From Adiantum capillus-veneris (Eukaryota > Streptophyta > Polypodiopsida > Polypodiales > Pteridaceae): a stretch of DNA of 64,000 nucleotides. Below the pieces are notes generated by a model. It saw nothing but the letters and a program-made list of their open reading frames with translations. It made no database searches and was not told the DNA's origin. Position 1 is the first letter of the stretch. Every line of letters begins with the position of its first letter. Shown here in pieces: positions 28,852 through 43,800 of this stretch. The stretch covers positions 96,140,612 through 96,204,611 of the forward strand of contig CM043945.1 in NCBI GenBank assembly GCA_014529385.2. Direction: 5' to 3'. Position numbers and translations under genes: made by a program.

Positions 28852-31800
28852 GGGGGGGGAGGGGGAGGGAGGACATGAAATATTATATTATATTAACGTC
28901 TTCTAGACACCAAAATGACCTATGAGACCGAAGTGTTACATCATGGTGAATCTGATACAAAGTCTAGATCAAGGAAAGAAACTAAACTTAACAAGAACAA
29001 TATAGAGCTGTAAAAGGCGGCTAGCATGAGCCTGAGGGTACATATACAAAAAGTGGGTGGGTATCCCAAAATACATATGGTGATCGTATCGATGTCTTCC
29101 ATTGTGAGAGTCCCCACAGAGTGTCTCCCCAATGCAAATCTAATCCTATGCTGCAACCTCCTACGATGTTGGGAGGATCCCCTCATCTTGGCCCCCCTAG
29201 ATCTCTCCAGCTCGCTTGCTCGATCACTTAGAATACCACTCCTAGTGATATGCCCCATATCCCTCCTCTTTGGTTGCTCGTCTCTGCTCCCTCTCTGGAT
29301 GAAAGAACACTAAGATTTGTCTCTGGGTATGTCTCCTGCCTTGCAGGCCTCTCTCTCTCAATAACCTTGCTCGATGCCGCTGAATCTCCAGTAGATAGAG
29401 TCCAAGACATCTGTGATCCTGGTATCTCATAACTCTACATAGAGGCCCAAACCCCTCTCTAAAGAGGCTGTGAGAGCGGCCATCTCATAGTATATTGTAC
29501 ACTGGCATATATAGCGGAGCACTATTTTTGGCTCCCTCTGACACTACTGGCATAACCTAGCCTTGGTTGAGATCTCTCGAAATCGGGCAAATCTCAATCT
29601 CCAACTCGTGTGAAGATGTGCGAATCTGTCCAATAGCACATTGTAAGCCGTGGAACAAGTGAGTGTCCATGTAGGTAGGCCTGCTAGGCAGGCCTAGATA
29701 AAAACCCATCCTCTGTGAGCTGGAGAAAATGCTCTCTGCATGTAGTCATCTTCGTGCCCAGCTCGAGTAGCTTGTGTATAGGTTGTATCCATGTCCTCTG
29801 GGTATCCAACTAAAACAAGTCTTGTCACATAAGTCTAGAAACCTCCCTCCGTGTCAAAGAGAGAGAGAAAGGGTGCATCCATAGAATACTCAAAGGGGGA
29901 GAGCCTGTCCATAGAGAAGCCATGAAGCTCAAACCATGCTTCCATCTGTGCATATCAACATAATGCATCTCCCTGTGCTGTCAAGTGTCGTGAGGACTCC
30001 AGATCCAACCGAGCATAACGATCTCGTAGGAGCTCCCATAAGCTGTGTATAAATGTCACTGATCTCATAAGAGCTTCCACCACCATAAGAGGGGCAATCG
30101 GCTCTCCTCTGATGATTGCATGAGGAACCCAGACCTTAGCCTTGATCATCCTAGAAATAAAGGAGATAAGTGTTAGGGAATAAAGGCATAAGTGCCTTGT
30201 ACTTATAACTTATAAGTTAAAAAGACTTATAAGTGAGGGGGCCCAAGTGTGAATGGCCCCCTAGTCACTTACTCATATACTGAAATGTGAAGCCCAAAAA
30301 CTATAGCGTGGCTTTTCCCAAAAATCCAACGAGCTCTCACTCTCTCTCACGTTCTTCTCTGCGTGTGCTTCTACAGCGCCTCTCTCCTCTTCTCCTTCAC
30401 TCTCATTGCATAGGACAGCAAGTGGGCTCTCTCTCCTGCTCCCCCACACATGGTATCAGAGCTTTAGGGTTTCCAAGAGAGCCATCTTCGCAACACAGAT
30501 CAGAATTCTGTTCTTGCTCGCTGCGGGAAGGATATTCAACCGTTTTCGATCTACTCTGTCGCGAAGGGATCCTCTCACCGTGTAGAATCGACCTCCGGTG
30601 ACAGTTTCCCCAAAATTAGGGTTTCAAAAACTGGCGAACAGCAGCCTATTTCTGCTGAAATTGACCAATTTCGGAGTCAATTTGATGCAATTTCATTAGG
30701 GCAAGTCTCACAGGTCAATCTTACAGCTGTTTCCACCAACGAGGTTCTGAAAATTCAGCAAAATAGGTGTTTATAGGTCTCATTTTTGCCCTAAAACAGG
30801 GAATTTCAGCAAGCAAATGATGTATCCACCTTGTGGAAACCTTTGGTAAGGGTTTGGCAGTGAATGTACGCTGTTTTGGGGTGATTTCGCGTGAAATTTG
30901 CTCGCTGTTTTTCTGTAACAACAAGCTGTTTTTTCCCCGATTGCGCACATTTGGGCGTGTTTAAGTCGGCAAAACAGGGTTTCAGTGTTTGCAATCACTC
31001 AGAATGGCTTCTAGCAGTGAAAGTGGCAATTTGTTGCACATTCGCAAGCTTGAAGGTGCCCATAACTTTGCTATATGGAAGAAGCAATGTTATAATGTGA
31101 TGTTGCAGAAGAAACAGGCGAAACCTATTAAGTTACAGGGTGTGAAACCGGTTGATATGGAGATTGAAGAATGGGAAGAAGTGGACGAGTTGGCTCGCTC
31201 CACGATCATGCTTTCGGTGTCTGACAATTTACTCTTCAATGTAGAGAATCAGCAGACAGCATGGGGCATGTGGAAGCGTTTAGACGAGTTGTATGCACAG
31301 CAGAGTGCTGCCAGTAAAGTGTATTGGCTTAAGAAGCTTATGGATCTCCGCATGAAGGAGGGCACGCACATGTCAGTGCACCTCAATGAATTCAATTCTA
31401 TTTTCAGCCAACTGACAGAGCTGAAATTCACGATTGATGAGGAGTTCAAAGCTACTTTTCTGCTATGCACATTGCCCGAGAGTTGGGATGTATTCCGGAC
31501 AGCTCTTAGTAACTCAAGTGCTTCACTTAAGTATGCAGATGTAGAGAGTTCTCTCTTGATGGAAGAGATGAACAGGAAGAACACCACAGGTGGGTCTTCT
31601 AATGCATTGCACTTGAGAGGCACGTCTCAACAGAGGGAGAAATCTGACAGTAAGGACAAGGCACGCAGCAAATCTCGTAGGAAAGATGTTGTGTGTCATC
31701 ATTGTGGAAAGAAAGGGCATTATAAACGGGAATGCTATGAGTGGAAGAAAGAGAAGAACAAGGGTGCTGAAACTGATGCAAAGGACAAGGGAAATGCCAA

Positions 31801-34800
31801 GAAGAGCACTGTGTTGATTGAGGAAATCAATGTTGCTAGTAGTTGTGACAGTGGCAGCAGCACTGATGTACTCAATGCCTCTTCTGTGGATGCACATACC
31901 CTTGCTATGGGTTCTGATGTGGACATGCATACTTGGATTCTTGATTCAGGTGCCTCCTTTCATGTAACACCTCATAGGGATTGGTTTACACAGTACTCAG
32001 GTGAGGTGCAGGGCACTGTTTATTTGGGAGATAACTATGCATGTGACATTGCAGGTATTGGCAGTGTCCAGTTTTCTTTTGCTGATGGTATGACTGTTGT
32101 TTTGCACAAAGTGCGTCATGTGCCACAACTCAAGAAGAGTTTGATTAGTACAGGGCAGCTAGATGATGCAGGCTATCACACCACTTTTGGTGATAGCAAG
32201 TGGAAAATTTGTAAAGGGGCCCGGATTGTAGCCAAGGGTTGTAAATCGAACACTTTGTATCCTTTGCATGTATCTAGTGTGCGTGACCATGTTGTCGCCG
32301 TAACCGAGCAGCCAAGTGTCTTTTTGTGGCATGGCCGGTTGGGACACATGAGTAAAAGAGGAATGGAAACTCTGTCTCGTTGTGGTTATTTGCCGTGTTT
32401 GAGGTATGCTGATTTTTCTCATTGTGAGCACTGTATTTATGGTAAGCACAGTCAAACACCGCACAAAAGGAAACTTTCTTTGAAGTCTGACAGGTTAGAC
32501 TTAGTGCATTCCGATGTATGTTGCCACAGTTGTCCTTAGGGGGAAAGAAATATTTTGTCTCGTTTATCGATGATGCTACACGTAAGGTGTGGGTGTATCC
32601 AATACGTGCTAAAAGCGATGTTCTGGATACTTTCAAGAAGTTTCTTACGCTTGTTGAAAATCAAACTGACAAGAAGCTTAGGTCTTTGCGCTCAGACAAT
32701 GGGGGGGAGTATGTATCAAAAGCATTTATTGACTTTTGTGCTACTAAAGGTATTAAAAAAGAGCTCACGGCTCCTTTTAATCCCTCTCAGAATGGAGTTG
32801 CAGAGAGGTTGAACCGGACTATCCAAGAGAAAGTTCGGAGTATGCTGTCACATGCTGCATTACCTCATGGTTTTTGGGCAGAAGCTGTGCAAACAGCTAT
32901 TCACTTGATTAATCGCTCACCTAGCAAGGCTTTGGGTGGAAAGGTGCCTGAGAAGGTGTGGTCTGGCAAGCCACCCTCATATGCACATTTAAGAGTGTTT
33001 GGTTGTGAGGCCTATGTTCACATCCGGAGTGAACTGCGCACCAAACTAGAACCAAAGTCTCATAAATGCATTTTCCTAGGATATGGTGAGGATGGTGAAA
33101 TGGGGTATAGATTATGGGATCCCGCATTACGGAAAATCATACGCAGCAATGATGTCATCTTCAATGAGAATTGCATGCACAAACAGCCCACAAAGGTCGA
33201 GGAAGTGCGCCGGGTTGTCTTTCGTGAAGATGTTGCATATGGACAGCCAAGAAGGCCCAATGTTCAGCAGCCTTTACATGTTGAAAATGGTGCTGAAAAT
33301 CAGCCTTTAGTTGCTGAAAATCAGCCCCAACAAGTTGCCATTGATGCACCACAGGTAGGGGAACAAGTTGATGCTCCTAGACCGCCCGTTGTTGCGATGC
33401 AACCGGCTGAACAGCCTGCTGTTTTTGATGGTTTACAGGCTGAAAATCCACCTGTTATGGATCATTGGGTGCGTAGATCTACTCGGGTGACAAGGCCCCC
33501 TGATAGATATGAACCGTCTTTGGACTATGTCATGCTTACTGATTGTGGTGAGCCGTCTTGCTATAAAGAGGCTATGCAACGGGAAGACAGTAAGAAATGG
33601 TTCAAAGCAATGGTTTCGGAAATGCAGTCTTTGGAGAAAAACCATACATGGGACTTGGTTGATTTGCCTAAAGGGCATAAGGCTCTGCCATGTAAATGGG
33701 TTTACAAGACCAAGGTCACATCTGATGCTTCTTCTAAGTACAAGGCACGTTTGGTTGCTAAAGGGTACAAGCAAAAGCATGGTGTGGATTTTGATGAGAT
33801 TTTTTCTCCTGTTGTAAAGCTTGCCACATTACGTCTTGTTTTATCCCTGGTTGCTTCTGAAGATATGGAGTTAAAGCAAATGGATGTCAAAACAGCGTTT
33901 TTGCATGGCAATTTGCTTGGGATGCTCTATATGATGCAGCCAGAAGGTTTTGTGTCAAAGGGGCAAGAGAAGAAAGTATGTAGACTCTTGAAGAGCTTAT
34001 ATGGTTTGAAACAGTCTCCCCGTGCATGGTATCACAAGTTTGATACATTCATGAGGTCTCAAGGATACAAAAGAAGTAATTCTGATCACTGTTTGTATAT
34101 CAAAACGGCAAGTGATGGATCTCTTCTATTGCTGATTTTGTATGTTGATGACATGCTTGTTGCGGGAAAAAATGTCACGGAGTTGGATGCATTACAGCAA
34201 AGCTTAAAGAATCGCTTTGACATGAAGGATCTTGGTGATGCTAATCATATTTTGGGCATGCGTATCTCTCGAGATAGACCCAACAGGCGTCTGTATCTAT
34301 CTCAACGAGATTATGTTAATAAGGTGCTACATCGTTTCCATATGGATGGGGGCAAGGCACTTGGTACTCCGCTGCCTCCATATGTAAAACTGACTGCACA
34401 TGACTGCCCAAACACAGATGATATGCGGGCTGAAATGGCCAAGATTCCTTATGCATCAGCTGTTGGCAGTTTGATGTATGCTATGGTTGCTACACGTCCG
34501 GACATTGCATTTGCGGTGGGAGTGGTAAGCAGGTACATAAGCAATCCTGGCAAAAAGCATTGGGAAGCATTAAAGTGTATCTTGAGATACTTGAAAGGCA
34601 CTAAAGACTTGTGCATTTGTTTTGGGAAGAGTGAGACATCTGTGCATGGCTTTACAGATGCAGATTTTGCTGGACATCCAGATTGCAGGAAGTCTACCTC
34701 TGGATATGTGTTTACATTCACAGGAGGTGCAGTTTCTTGGATTTCTAGACTGCAAAAATGTGTTGCTTTGTCTACCACTGAGGCTGAGTATGTGGCTGCC

Positions 34801-37800
34801 ACTGAGGCATGCAAAGAAGCTTTGTGGCTCATGCGTTTGGTAGAAGAACTTGGCATTAAGTCACCGGTTCCTGTGCTACACTGTGATAGTCAGAGTGCTA
34901 TTATGCTTGCAAGGAATCCTGTTTTTCATGCCAAGACAAAGCACATAGAGGTGAAGTATCATTTTATCAGGAGTGTGCTTGATGACAATTGCATTACACT
35001 TGTCAAGGTGCACACAGATGACAATCCTGCAGATCTTTTGACCAAGAGTCTTCCAGCGGAGCGGTTTGCATATTGCCGACAGATGATGGGTGTTGGATGA
35101 GTAAGTGCATGATCAGCTGATGTATCATAGTTAGTTGATTCTTTGATCTCCCAAGGTACATTGCCTTTAGGTGGAAGGTTGTTAGGGAATAAAGGCCTAA
35201 GTGCCTTGTACTTATAACTTATAAGTTAAAAAGACTTAACTTATAAGTTAAAAAGACTTATAAGTGACGGGGCCCAAGTGTGAATGGCCCCCTAGTCACT
35301 TACTCATATACTGAAATGTGAAGCCCAAAAACTATAGCGTGGCTTTTCCCAAAAATCCAACGAGCTCTCACTCTCTCTCACGTTCTTCTCTGCGTGTGCT
35401 TCTACAGCGCCTCTCTCCTCTTCTCCTTCACTCTCATTGCATAGGACAGCAAGTGGGCTCTCTCTCCTGCTCCCCCACAATAAGTGGCCTCTCCACGCCT
35501 CGCCACCCATCTATACGTCCATGCTAACGATTATGATGATCTACTGAGAGAGAGATATGAAATGTTATATTAACCTCTTCAAAAGGCCAAAATGACCTAT
35601 GAGACCAGAAAGTTACAATGTGGTGGATCTGATACAAAGTCAGAGTAACAAGATGACAAAATGACAGAACGACAAAATAAAATACGATGGAATCCTAAAC
35701 TGCTCGGTGTGAACTAAGCAGCTAAGCAGCTAGCTGGGATAGCTAGACCACAAGAGATCCAGCATCGATTGCTGGCGGATCTCATCAATCTCCTCCATGG
35801 TCAGTAGTCTGACCGGGCGTCGTGCATGTCGAGCCAACGTGATCTGAATCCTCTCATGCAGCCTCCGTCAATGCTGTGTAGTCCTCCGCAGTCATGGGCG
35901 TCTGGATCTCCCCAGCTCAGTCGATCGGTCGATCAGTATGCCTCTGGTGTGAGGCGACGAGCTCTCCTGTGGTGGTAGTAACTCCTCCGGGTGTCCAGTT
36001 GGCAGCTCTAAAGAAATCTATGATCTGTCTCTGAGACTGGCTAGCCTCTCCTCTCATCAGGCTCTCTCTATGTCTGCGCAGCCCGAGCAAAAACAAACCC
36101 AGGCATATCTGATCCTCGTACAGCATGACTCTAAAGAATGGTCCAAAGCCCTCTCTTAACAAGTAATGGAAGCGGCCTCGTATCTCGTAGTAGATAGGGC
36201 AGTGGCATTTGTAGTGCAACTATGTCTCAGGCTCGATGTCACACAGGAGGCATGTCCTGCCGTCTGCTGGTGTTGGGGTATAAAGCCCAATGTGGTCGCC
36301 CAGGTAAGTGGGCGGGCCGCCAGATATGTACACATATTCTTTTGTAAAAACCTAATAAGAACTCACTATGCTCTACACATTACAGTAGAGCAAGTTCACC
36401 ATATCGTCGTGCTCTTCTTCTCGCACTCTCTCTCGCGTCGCACTTCCGCTCGTACTCTTTCAACTGGTATCAGAGCTCAGATCGAGGCTCGGGGCAGCAC
36501 TGCAGGAGGCTAGAGTCACCAGCTCAGATTGGAGTGAAATTCGACAGGCAAAGACACAGCCCCAAATCTTGTGGGAAAGCCCGAAGGGCTTGGTGTGCTC
36601 AGAATTTCATTATGAGGTCATCTCGGCCACCGTTCGGCTTCGACAAGGTTCTGCGCAGGCCATTTTCGACTACGTGGTCTCAGCGGGTGCAAATCCGACT
36701 CTGCAAATTTGGGGTTTTTTCGGCCTACGACTGCAGGTGCTGAGGATATCAACACTCCCAGAGTGTTGATTTGTGGCTGTCTACACATCAAAGGACGGCT
36801 CACAGTTCTTGGAGGCGTGTCACATACGACATGGACGCATCTACACACAGACTGTAGGCGACATCCACTAGTTCATCAGGTAGCTTGTGTTTGTTGCTTG
36901 ATATTCCAGATTTCATCCTGACATTGCAGGTACTTCCACATGGGATGTATTGTCAGAGATGATGTATGTCTGTTGAGGGTTTGCTGGCTGTGAGTCACGC
37001 AACAAACAACCGCCGCAGCGGTTACAGCATACAGTGGGAAATTTGTGGATGTATTGACTTTGTGGGAAGTCTATGTACTGTCAGATTTACTGCAGCCTTT
37101 GTTGAGGGTCGAGTGAGGTTTTATTGAGCTGGGGGATTCTCGAATGTTGAGATCCTTTCGGTGATACAGGTCTTGGAGCGATCCCTCGAGCACCCTTAGA
37201 GGCAGCTAGGATGTATTGACTGTGAGTTAGACAGTTGGGATTGCATCTTTGCTTTACTGCCGTTGAGGCATTGTCGCAGTCTATGCTTACAGGACAGTGC
37301 AGGACAGTGAGAGACAGTATAGGTGCAGGACAGGTTTACCCACAGCTTACAGTGTTAGAGAGAGAGTGGTTTTTTTTTAGCTGTTTTTGGTCTGTTTTTT
37401 AGTACACCAGAGCCATTTTACAAAGGAGACTCGGCCAAAATTTCTGCAGAATCTGAAGCTTTCTTGGTTCATTTGACAGGTTGATATTGGTTCAAAGGTC
37501 AAATTACAGGGGAAACTCTACCGAATTTTTCCCAGGAAAGTAAACTACTGTGAAGCGTAGCTATGGCTGGATCACAGGACACTGCTCTTTACAATATCAA
37601 GAAGCTGGATGGAATCCATTTCCCATTGTGGAAGAAGCAGATTTGGCACGTGTTGGTACAAAAGAAGCAGATAAAACCTATAAAGCTCAAGGGGATAAAA
37701 CCAAAAGATATGGACGAAGATGAATGGAGCGAAATGGATGAATTGGCACTTTCTACCATTATGCTGACTTTGGCAGAAAGCGTTTACTTCAACGTAGCAG

Positions 37801-40800
37801 ACGAGATGTCGGCTTATCAAGCATGGTTAAAGCTGAGTGATCTTTATGAGAAGCAGAGTGCAGCTTCACAGGTATACTGGCTTAAGAAGCTTGTTGACTT
37901 AAAGATGAGAGAAGAGACACCTATGTCCAATCATTTGAATGAATTCAACACAATCTATAGTCAGTTGTCAGCTCAAGGTGTCAAGTTTGATGAACCTGTT
38001 AGAGCTATGTTCCTATGGATCACATTGCCGGAAAGTTGAGACACTTTTCGCACAGCTTTGAGTAATTCTGCACCTCCAGATGGCTTGAACATAGCAGGTG
38101 TAGAAGGAAATCTGCTTACTGAAGAAACCAATAGAAAGACAATAGACAAAGGCAAAGGAACAGCCTTAGTTGTCAAGGGAAGGACCAAAGAAAAGTACAA
38201 AGGTGGAAAGAGGAATCAGTCTCGTAGCAAGTCCCGCAGTGCTAAAGGCAAGAGTGACATAGAATGCTACCATTGTGGCAAGAAGGGTCACATGAAAAGA
38301 GACTGCAGAGAATGGAAAGCAGAAAAAGGCAAAGAGAAAGCTGAAGACCATGGTGAGAAGAACAAGTCCTCAGTGAAGATTCAAGAAATAAATGTGACAA
38401 ACACTGTTGCAGAGGATGACAGTCTAGTGTCAGGAGACATCTACTTTTTGAAGAATACAATGGACTCAGCTCTTCTTACAGCATCTGATGGAAATGCACT
38501 GAGTGACTGGATTATAGACTGAGGGGCATCACTTCATGTGTCTCCAAACAAGGAGTGGTTTACCTCTTATGTGACCACTAAAGATCATGTTCGGCTAGGC
38601 AATGGGCAGGCATGTGAGATCTTAGGTGTTGGAGATGTTCAATTGAAGTTTCAGAATGGCTCTTCTTTCACGCTGAAGAATGTGGGACATGTTCCCGCAA
38701 TTACAAAGAGCTTGATCAGCACAGGTTTACTTGATGATGCTGGCTACGTCACCACTTTTGGATAGAACGTGTGGAAGATATCCAAGGGTTCTATGACAGT
38801 AGCACATGGAGTAAAGTCTGGAGGATTTTACATGATTTATGTATCAAATGTCTCTAAAAATGTAATCAATGTAACCGAGCAGCCGAACGTTTCTTTGTGG
38901 CATAGCCGGTTAGGACATATGTCCAAGAAGGGAATGGAAATCTTGTCTTGTTCTGGTTATTTGCCTGGCTTTTCATTTAATGATTTTGAATTCTGTGAAC
39001 ATTGTCTGTATGGTAAGCAAACACAGCAGCCACATAAGCATAGAAGCAGTAGAAGAGATACACAGTTGGCACTTGTTCATAGTGATTTGTGTGGACCTAT
39101 GCCTAACCTATCTCTAGGGGGAGCTTCTTACTTTATGACATTTATAGATGATTACTCGAGGAAAGTATGGGTTTACTTTCTCAAGCACAAGATGAAGCGT
39201 TTAGTGTTTTCAAAACGTTTGTGACACTTGTGGAGAATCAGAGTAGCAAGAAGCTTAAATGCTTACGCACTGACAATGGTGGAGAGTATGTTTCAAAGGC
39301 CTTTCAGGACTTTTGTGAGTCAAAAGGTATAAAACATGAACTTACTGCTCCTTACAATCCTCCTCAAAATGGTGTTGCTGAGAGGATGAATAGGACCATA
39401 CAAGAGAAGGTCAGAAGTATATTGTCTAATGCACAGCTGCCAAATGGGTTTTGGGCTGAAGCTGTATCAACAGCTATTCATCTTATAAATAGATCTCCTA
39501 GCAAGGTTTTGCAGAAGGATTTAGTGGCAGAGATGGTATGGTCAGGTAGGGTGCCCTCATACAAGCATCTCAGAGTCTTTGGCTGTGAGGCATATACTCA
39601 CGTTGCAAAGGAATTTAGGAACAAACTTGAGCCAAAGAGTAGAAAGTGCATCTTTCTAGGCTAGGGTAATTCTGGTGAGATGGGGTACAGACTTTGGGAT
39701 CCCGAATCCAGAAAGGTTATCCGCAGCAATGATGTTCACTTTAATGAAGCCAAATATCATTCTAAACCAGAAAGGGTTGAGGAGATTAGAAGAGTTGTCT
39801 TCCAAGAAGATAGACCTGCACGTGCAAGACAAAATGTCAGGGCTCAAGAGGAGCAAGGACAGGATAGAGTGGAACCACAGGTTGTGGCTGAGCCTGAGCC
39901 ACCTATTGTGCGTAGATCTGGACGTGTCACGCGACCTCCTGATAGGTTTGTTCCATCTATGAACTATGTCATGTTGACTGATTGCAATGAGCCTTCATGT
40001 TACAAGGAAGCAGTGCAAATGAAGGACTCCGGGAATTGGCAATTGGCCATGCAGTCAGAGATGACAGCTCTACATAAAAACAAGACATGGAAGCTAGTTA
40101 AATTACCACAGGGCAATAAGGCTCTACCTTGTAAATGGGTTTACAGGTATAAGATCACCGCTCATGATAGTCAACCAAAGTACAAAGCAAGGCTTGTTGC
40201 CAAGGGCTTTAAGAAAGAACAAGGCATTGACTTTGATGAAGTATCCTCTCCGGTGGTCAAGATGACTACATTGAGATGCTTTCTTGCATTGGTTGCCATA
40301 TTAGATTTGGTGTTGCACCAAATGGATGTCAAGACAGCGTTCTTGCATGGTGATTTAGATGTGGAAATTTACATGCAGCATCCAGACGGGTTTGTTGAGA
40401 AAGGCAAGGAAGATTGGGTATGCTAGTTGTTAAAGAGTCTTTATGGCTTAAAACAATCACCGAGGGCATGGTACCATAAATTCCACAAGTTTATGCTTTC
40501 TCAAGGCGACAAACGTAGTGAGTACGATCACTGTCTATATACAAAGAAGGCTAAGGATGGTAGTTGGCTGATCCTTATTTTGTATGTGGATGACATGTTG
40601 ATTGCTGGCAAGCACTTGGAAGAAATTTCAGCTTTGAAGTCAAAGATGGCAAAATCGTTTGACATGAAAGACATGGGTGAGGCAAGTCATATACTTGGTA
40701 TGCGCATTGGAAGAGACAGATCAAAGAAGTTGATTTGGTTGTCTCAAACAGAGTATATTGACAAGGTTTTGCAACGTTTCAATATGGAGAAGGGAAAGGC

Positions 40801-43800
40801 ATTGAGTGTTCCATTGCCACCATATGTGAAACTTAGCAAACAAGATTGTCCTGTGTCTGAGGAAGAACAGGCTGAAATGGATAAGATTCCATATGCGTCT
40901 GCAGTGGGTAGTTTGATGTATGCAATGATTGCTACTCGCCCAGACATTGCATTTGCAGTGGGAGTAGTAAGTCGATACATGTCAAACCCAGGCAAGGAAC
41001 ATTGGGAGGCAGTGAAAGGAATATTGAGATACCTGAAAGCTACAAAGAGTATGCGTATATGCTATGGGAGTCAGGAGCTAAGTGTAAAGGGTTTTACAGA
41101 CTCAGATTATGCAAGTGACTTAGACAACCGAAGGTCTACGTCAGGGTATGTCTTTACATTGGCTGGTGGAGCAGTATCATGGCGTTCTAGATTACAAGAT
41201 TGTGTTACTGAGTCTACTACAGAGGCTGAATATGTTGCAGCATCAGAAGCATGCAAAGAATCAATTTGGCTTAATCGACTAGTAACAGATTTGGGAATAA
41301 AAGAAGAGATGCCTGTGTTATATTGTGATAGTCAAAGTGCTATACAATTGGCTCGCAATCCACTTTATCACTCAAAGACAAAGCATGTGGATGTGAAGTA
41401 TGAAACCCGCCTGTTCAATCCAAAAAGGGCGGTAGACTTTACTTCAAACCTTGATTTAGCTTTCACGCATTATTAGTTGTCTATTTTACCTGTACTTTCA
41501 AGACACAAGAGAGGGGAATGGGATACAGATGCTAGAATGCACCTGTATGAGAAGACCGACACCAAATTGGCCCCTAACTTAGGCGCCCCTTTCGGTATTT
41601 CTTTATTGTTTAAAAGAGGGAATATACGTTGTGGTTCTTTCCAAGCTGCCCCGCACAACCTTGGCTGAATTTTGACTGTTCTGGCTTGATTTCGGCAGCA
41701 TAACTGTACTAGAACCCTTCGCGGTCAGTATTCCCACGCATTGGCCGACTTTCCCGACGCATACGGGCCCTTTGCAAAACCTGGCGAGAATCTGCAGCAC
41801 GCTGAATTCTCTGTTTTCAGCCCTGAAAATGCGCCAGATCGCTTGTACAGCGGTCCCCTTGCGTCCCCGAACCTCCTGGGGGTATTAGGGTCCGTTTAGG
41901 GCCTAAACCCTAAACCTGCAAAAATACACAGCAGGCTGTAATTTACTGTTTTGGGCTCCGTTTCGCGTGCCGGTCGCATCCGTAGCAAGTCCTCGAGCTC
42001 CCGCACCTGTAGGGCTACTTGCCCTTTGAATCGGACGAGATTTCTGGCGTGAAACCTCTCCGAATTCACCTGTACCTACGGGGGATTAGCCGCTAGCTAA
42101 TCCAGTACCTGTGAAAGAGGCTCTTGCCTCGGCAATCGCGCATGAACCCACACAACTGTACATTGGTCAAATGAAAAGCCCACTAGTGGGGCATAACATA
42201 ATGCCAAAGGGGAGAGAGAGGGCAGTGCGTAGCGTGCAGGGCATCACTCCTGGCACCGCATTGTGCATAAGAGGGAATGCAAGCACTCCATAGCTCTTAA
42301 CCTGTGACAAAACTGAAAATGAGGCTCTCCCCCTCCTAAATTCAGCGCCAACTCTTGTTGCATGAGGCAAGTGCACCAAAAGGTGCCACTTGGCACATTT
42401 ACAAGCATTTTCCCGTTTCGGGGTTGCCGCCTAGAAATCTCCCAACCGGCTGCCTAGTTGACTTCACGGCAGAGTAAGAAAATGTTCCCTTTGTCATTCC
42501 GGAGGTAATGACGTCAACACATTTTCAGGTCCCAAAATAGCAGTTCCCTAAATTTTAGGAGATGCTGCCATTGTATCTTTCTAGGTCATCCGACCCTCTT
42601 TGTACACTGCGGCCACATCCAGAATTGAAATGTAGCCTCTGTAGCAAAGGATTCCACTTTGGCTAGTCAATGACCCCACTTTGGCTAACCATAGTCTTTG
42701 TCCAACCTTAGTGCTCTCTTGCCCTCAGGCGTGGACTCCCTCTGAACAGTTCCACACTAGCTATGCAATGCAGGGCAGTTAGATTTCCCGAGCGGTGTTT
42801 CCAAAAGGTGAAAGTAAAGAGATAATAAGAAAGAAATCAACAAAAAGGATAGATAATAGTCACACGCTGGTGACATACCCCCCTCTTGAAATCTCAAACG
42901 TCCTCATTTGCATCTATGTCGTACATGCTCCTAGTCAACACTGATGTATTCAACACCTGTCGACACATATACGACACATACATGCTCATTGTCAACCCTG
43001 GTGTATTCAACACCTCGTTGACACATGTATTGCCTGCGTGTGAACCCTGTCCCAATGACATAGTGGTAGCTGCGCACTCTGCCATTGCTTTGAGTCACTA
43101 ACTTTCCAATGACAAAATGGTAGCTGCAAATTTTGCCACTGTCTTATAGTACACGTTGGATCCCGTAACACTTTCAAGCATACCCAAACCGACAGTTTAA
43201 GAATGCAGTTACACATGTACTCTTTAATAGAAGCAATTACTCTATTCTTGACAAACTGACAAGAGATACTCACTTCTATAGCACTAAGCACACTTTTGGA
43301 CATTCCATAAGAGCAATTGCCAAACTGACAATCTGTACAGCTCTAACATTCATGTAACAGGTATTTCATTTGAGCTCACTTTAAATACCATGTACATCAT
43401 TTGTTTCAGAAGCCATTGTCACACTGACAATCCATGTAGCTCTGAAACTCAAGGGGTCAAGGTAGGTTGCAAATCGAAGGCTTCAAGGTAAAGTGATAAC
43501 ACAATTGGTGACTCTACAAGTTCACCTTCTTCCATCCACTTAGCATCCATTGGTGGATAGTTTCTGAACTTTACCAAGTAACGCCTAGCAACCTTGCCTT
43601 TCACTTTCCTTTCTTTGTGTGCCAAAATCTGTTCGGGGACCAAGATCTCGTCAAGTTCCTCGACTTCTGGCTTCAAATATCTTGTCCTTTGTATGCAGTA
43701 TGGGAGGAACTTTCTTGCCACCTTCAACTATCTCAAAGGGTGCCTTGCCAGTTGATGAATGCACTGTATTATTGTATGCATACTCCACCAATGGCAAATA

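Larger units (their letters stand above)
28873..35545 (-). mobile_element. LINE-B copy 1 (3' portion), split by copia-1
   Basis: 28873-30170 and 35480-35545 are one minus-strand LINE fragment interrupted by copia-1. The DNA is closely similar to LINE-B copy 2 at 56691-57240: the segment around 30040-30150 corresponds to 57050-57160, and 35480-35545 to about 57180-57245. Translation of copy 2 shows this is the 3' part of a LINE RT ORF. Copy 1 is degraded and has no long frame. Its 3' terminus (in LINE orientation) ends in TTCATGTCCTCCC-type pyrimidine sequence. Confidence 0.8.

Noticed and set aside
30287-30601. 104-codon ORF at the start of copia-1
   Set aside because: It lies across the LTR and primer binding site, and the same ORF start recurs in the 3' LTR (35318). 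Not a gene.
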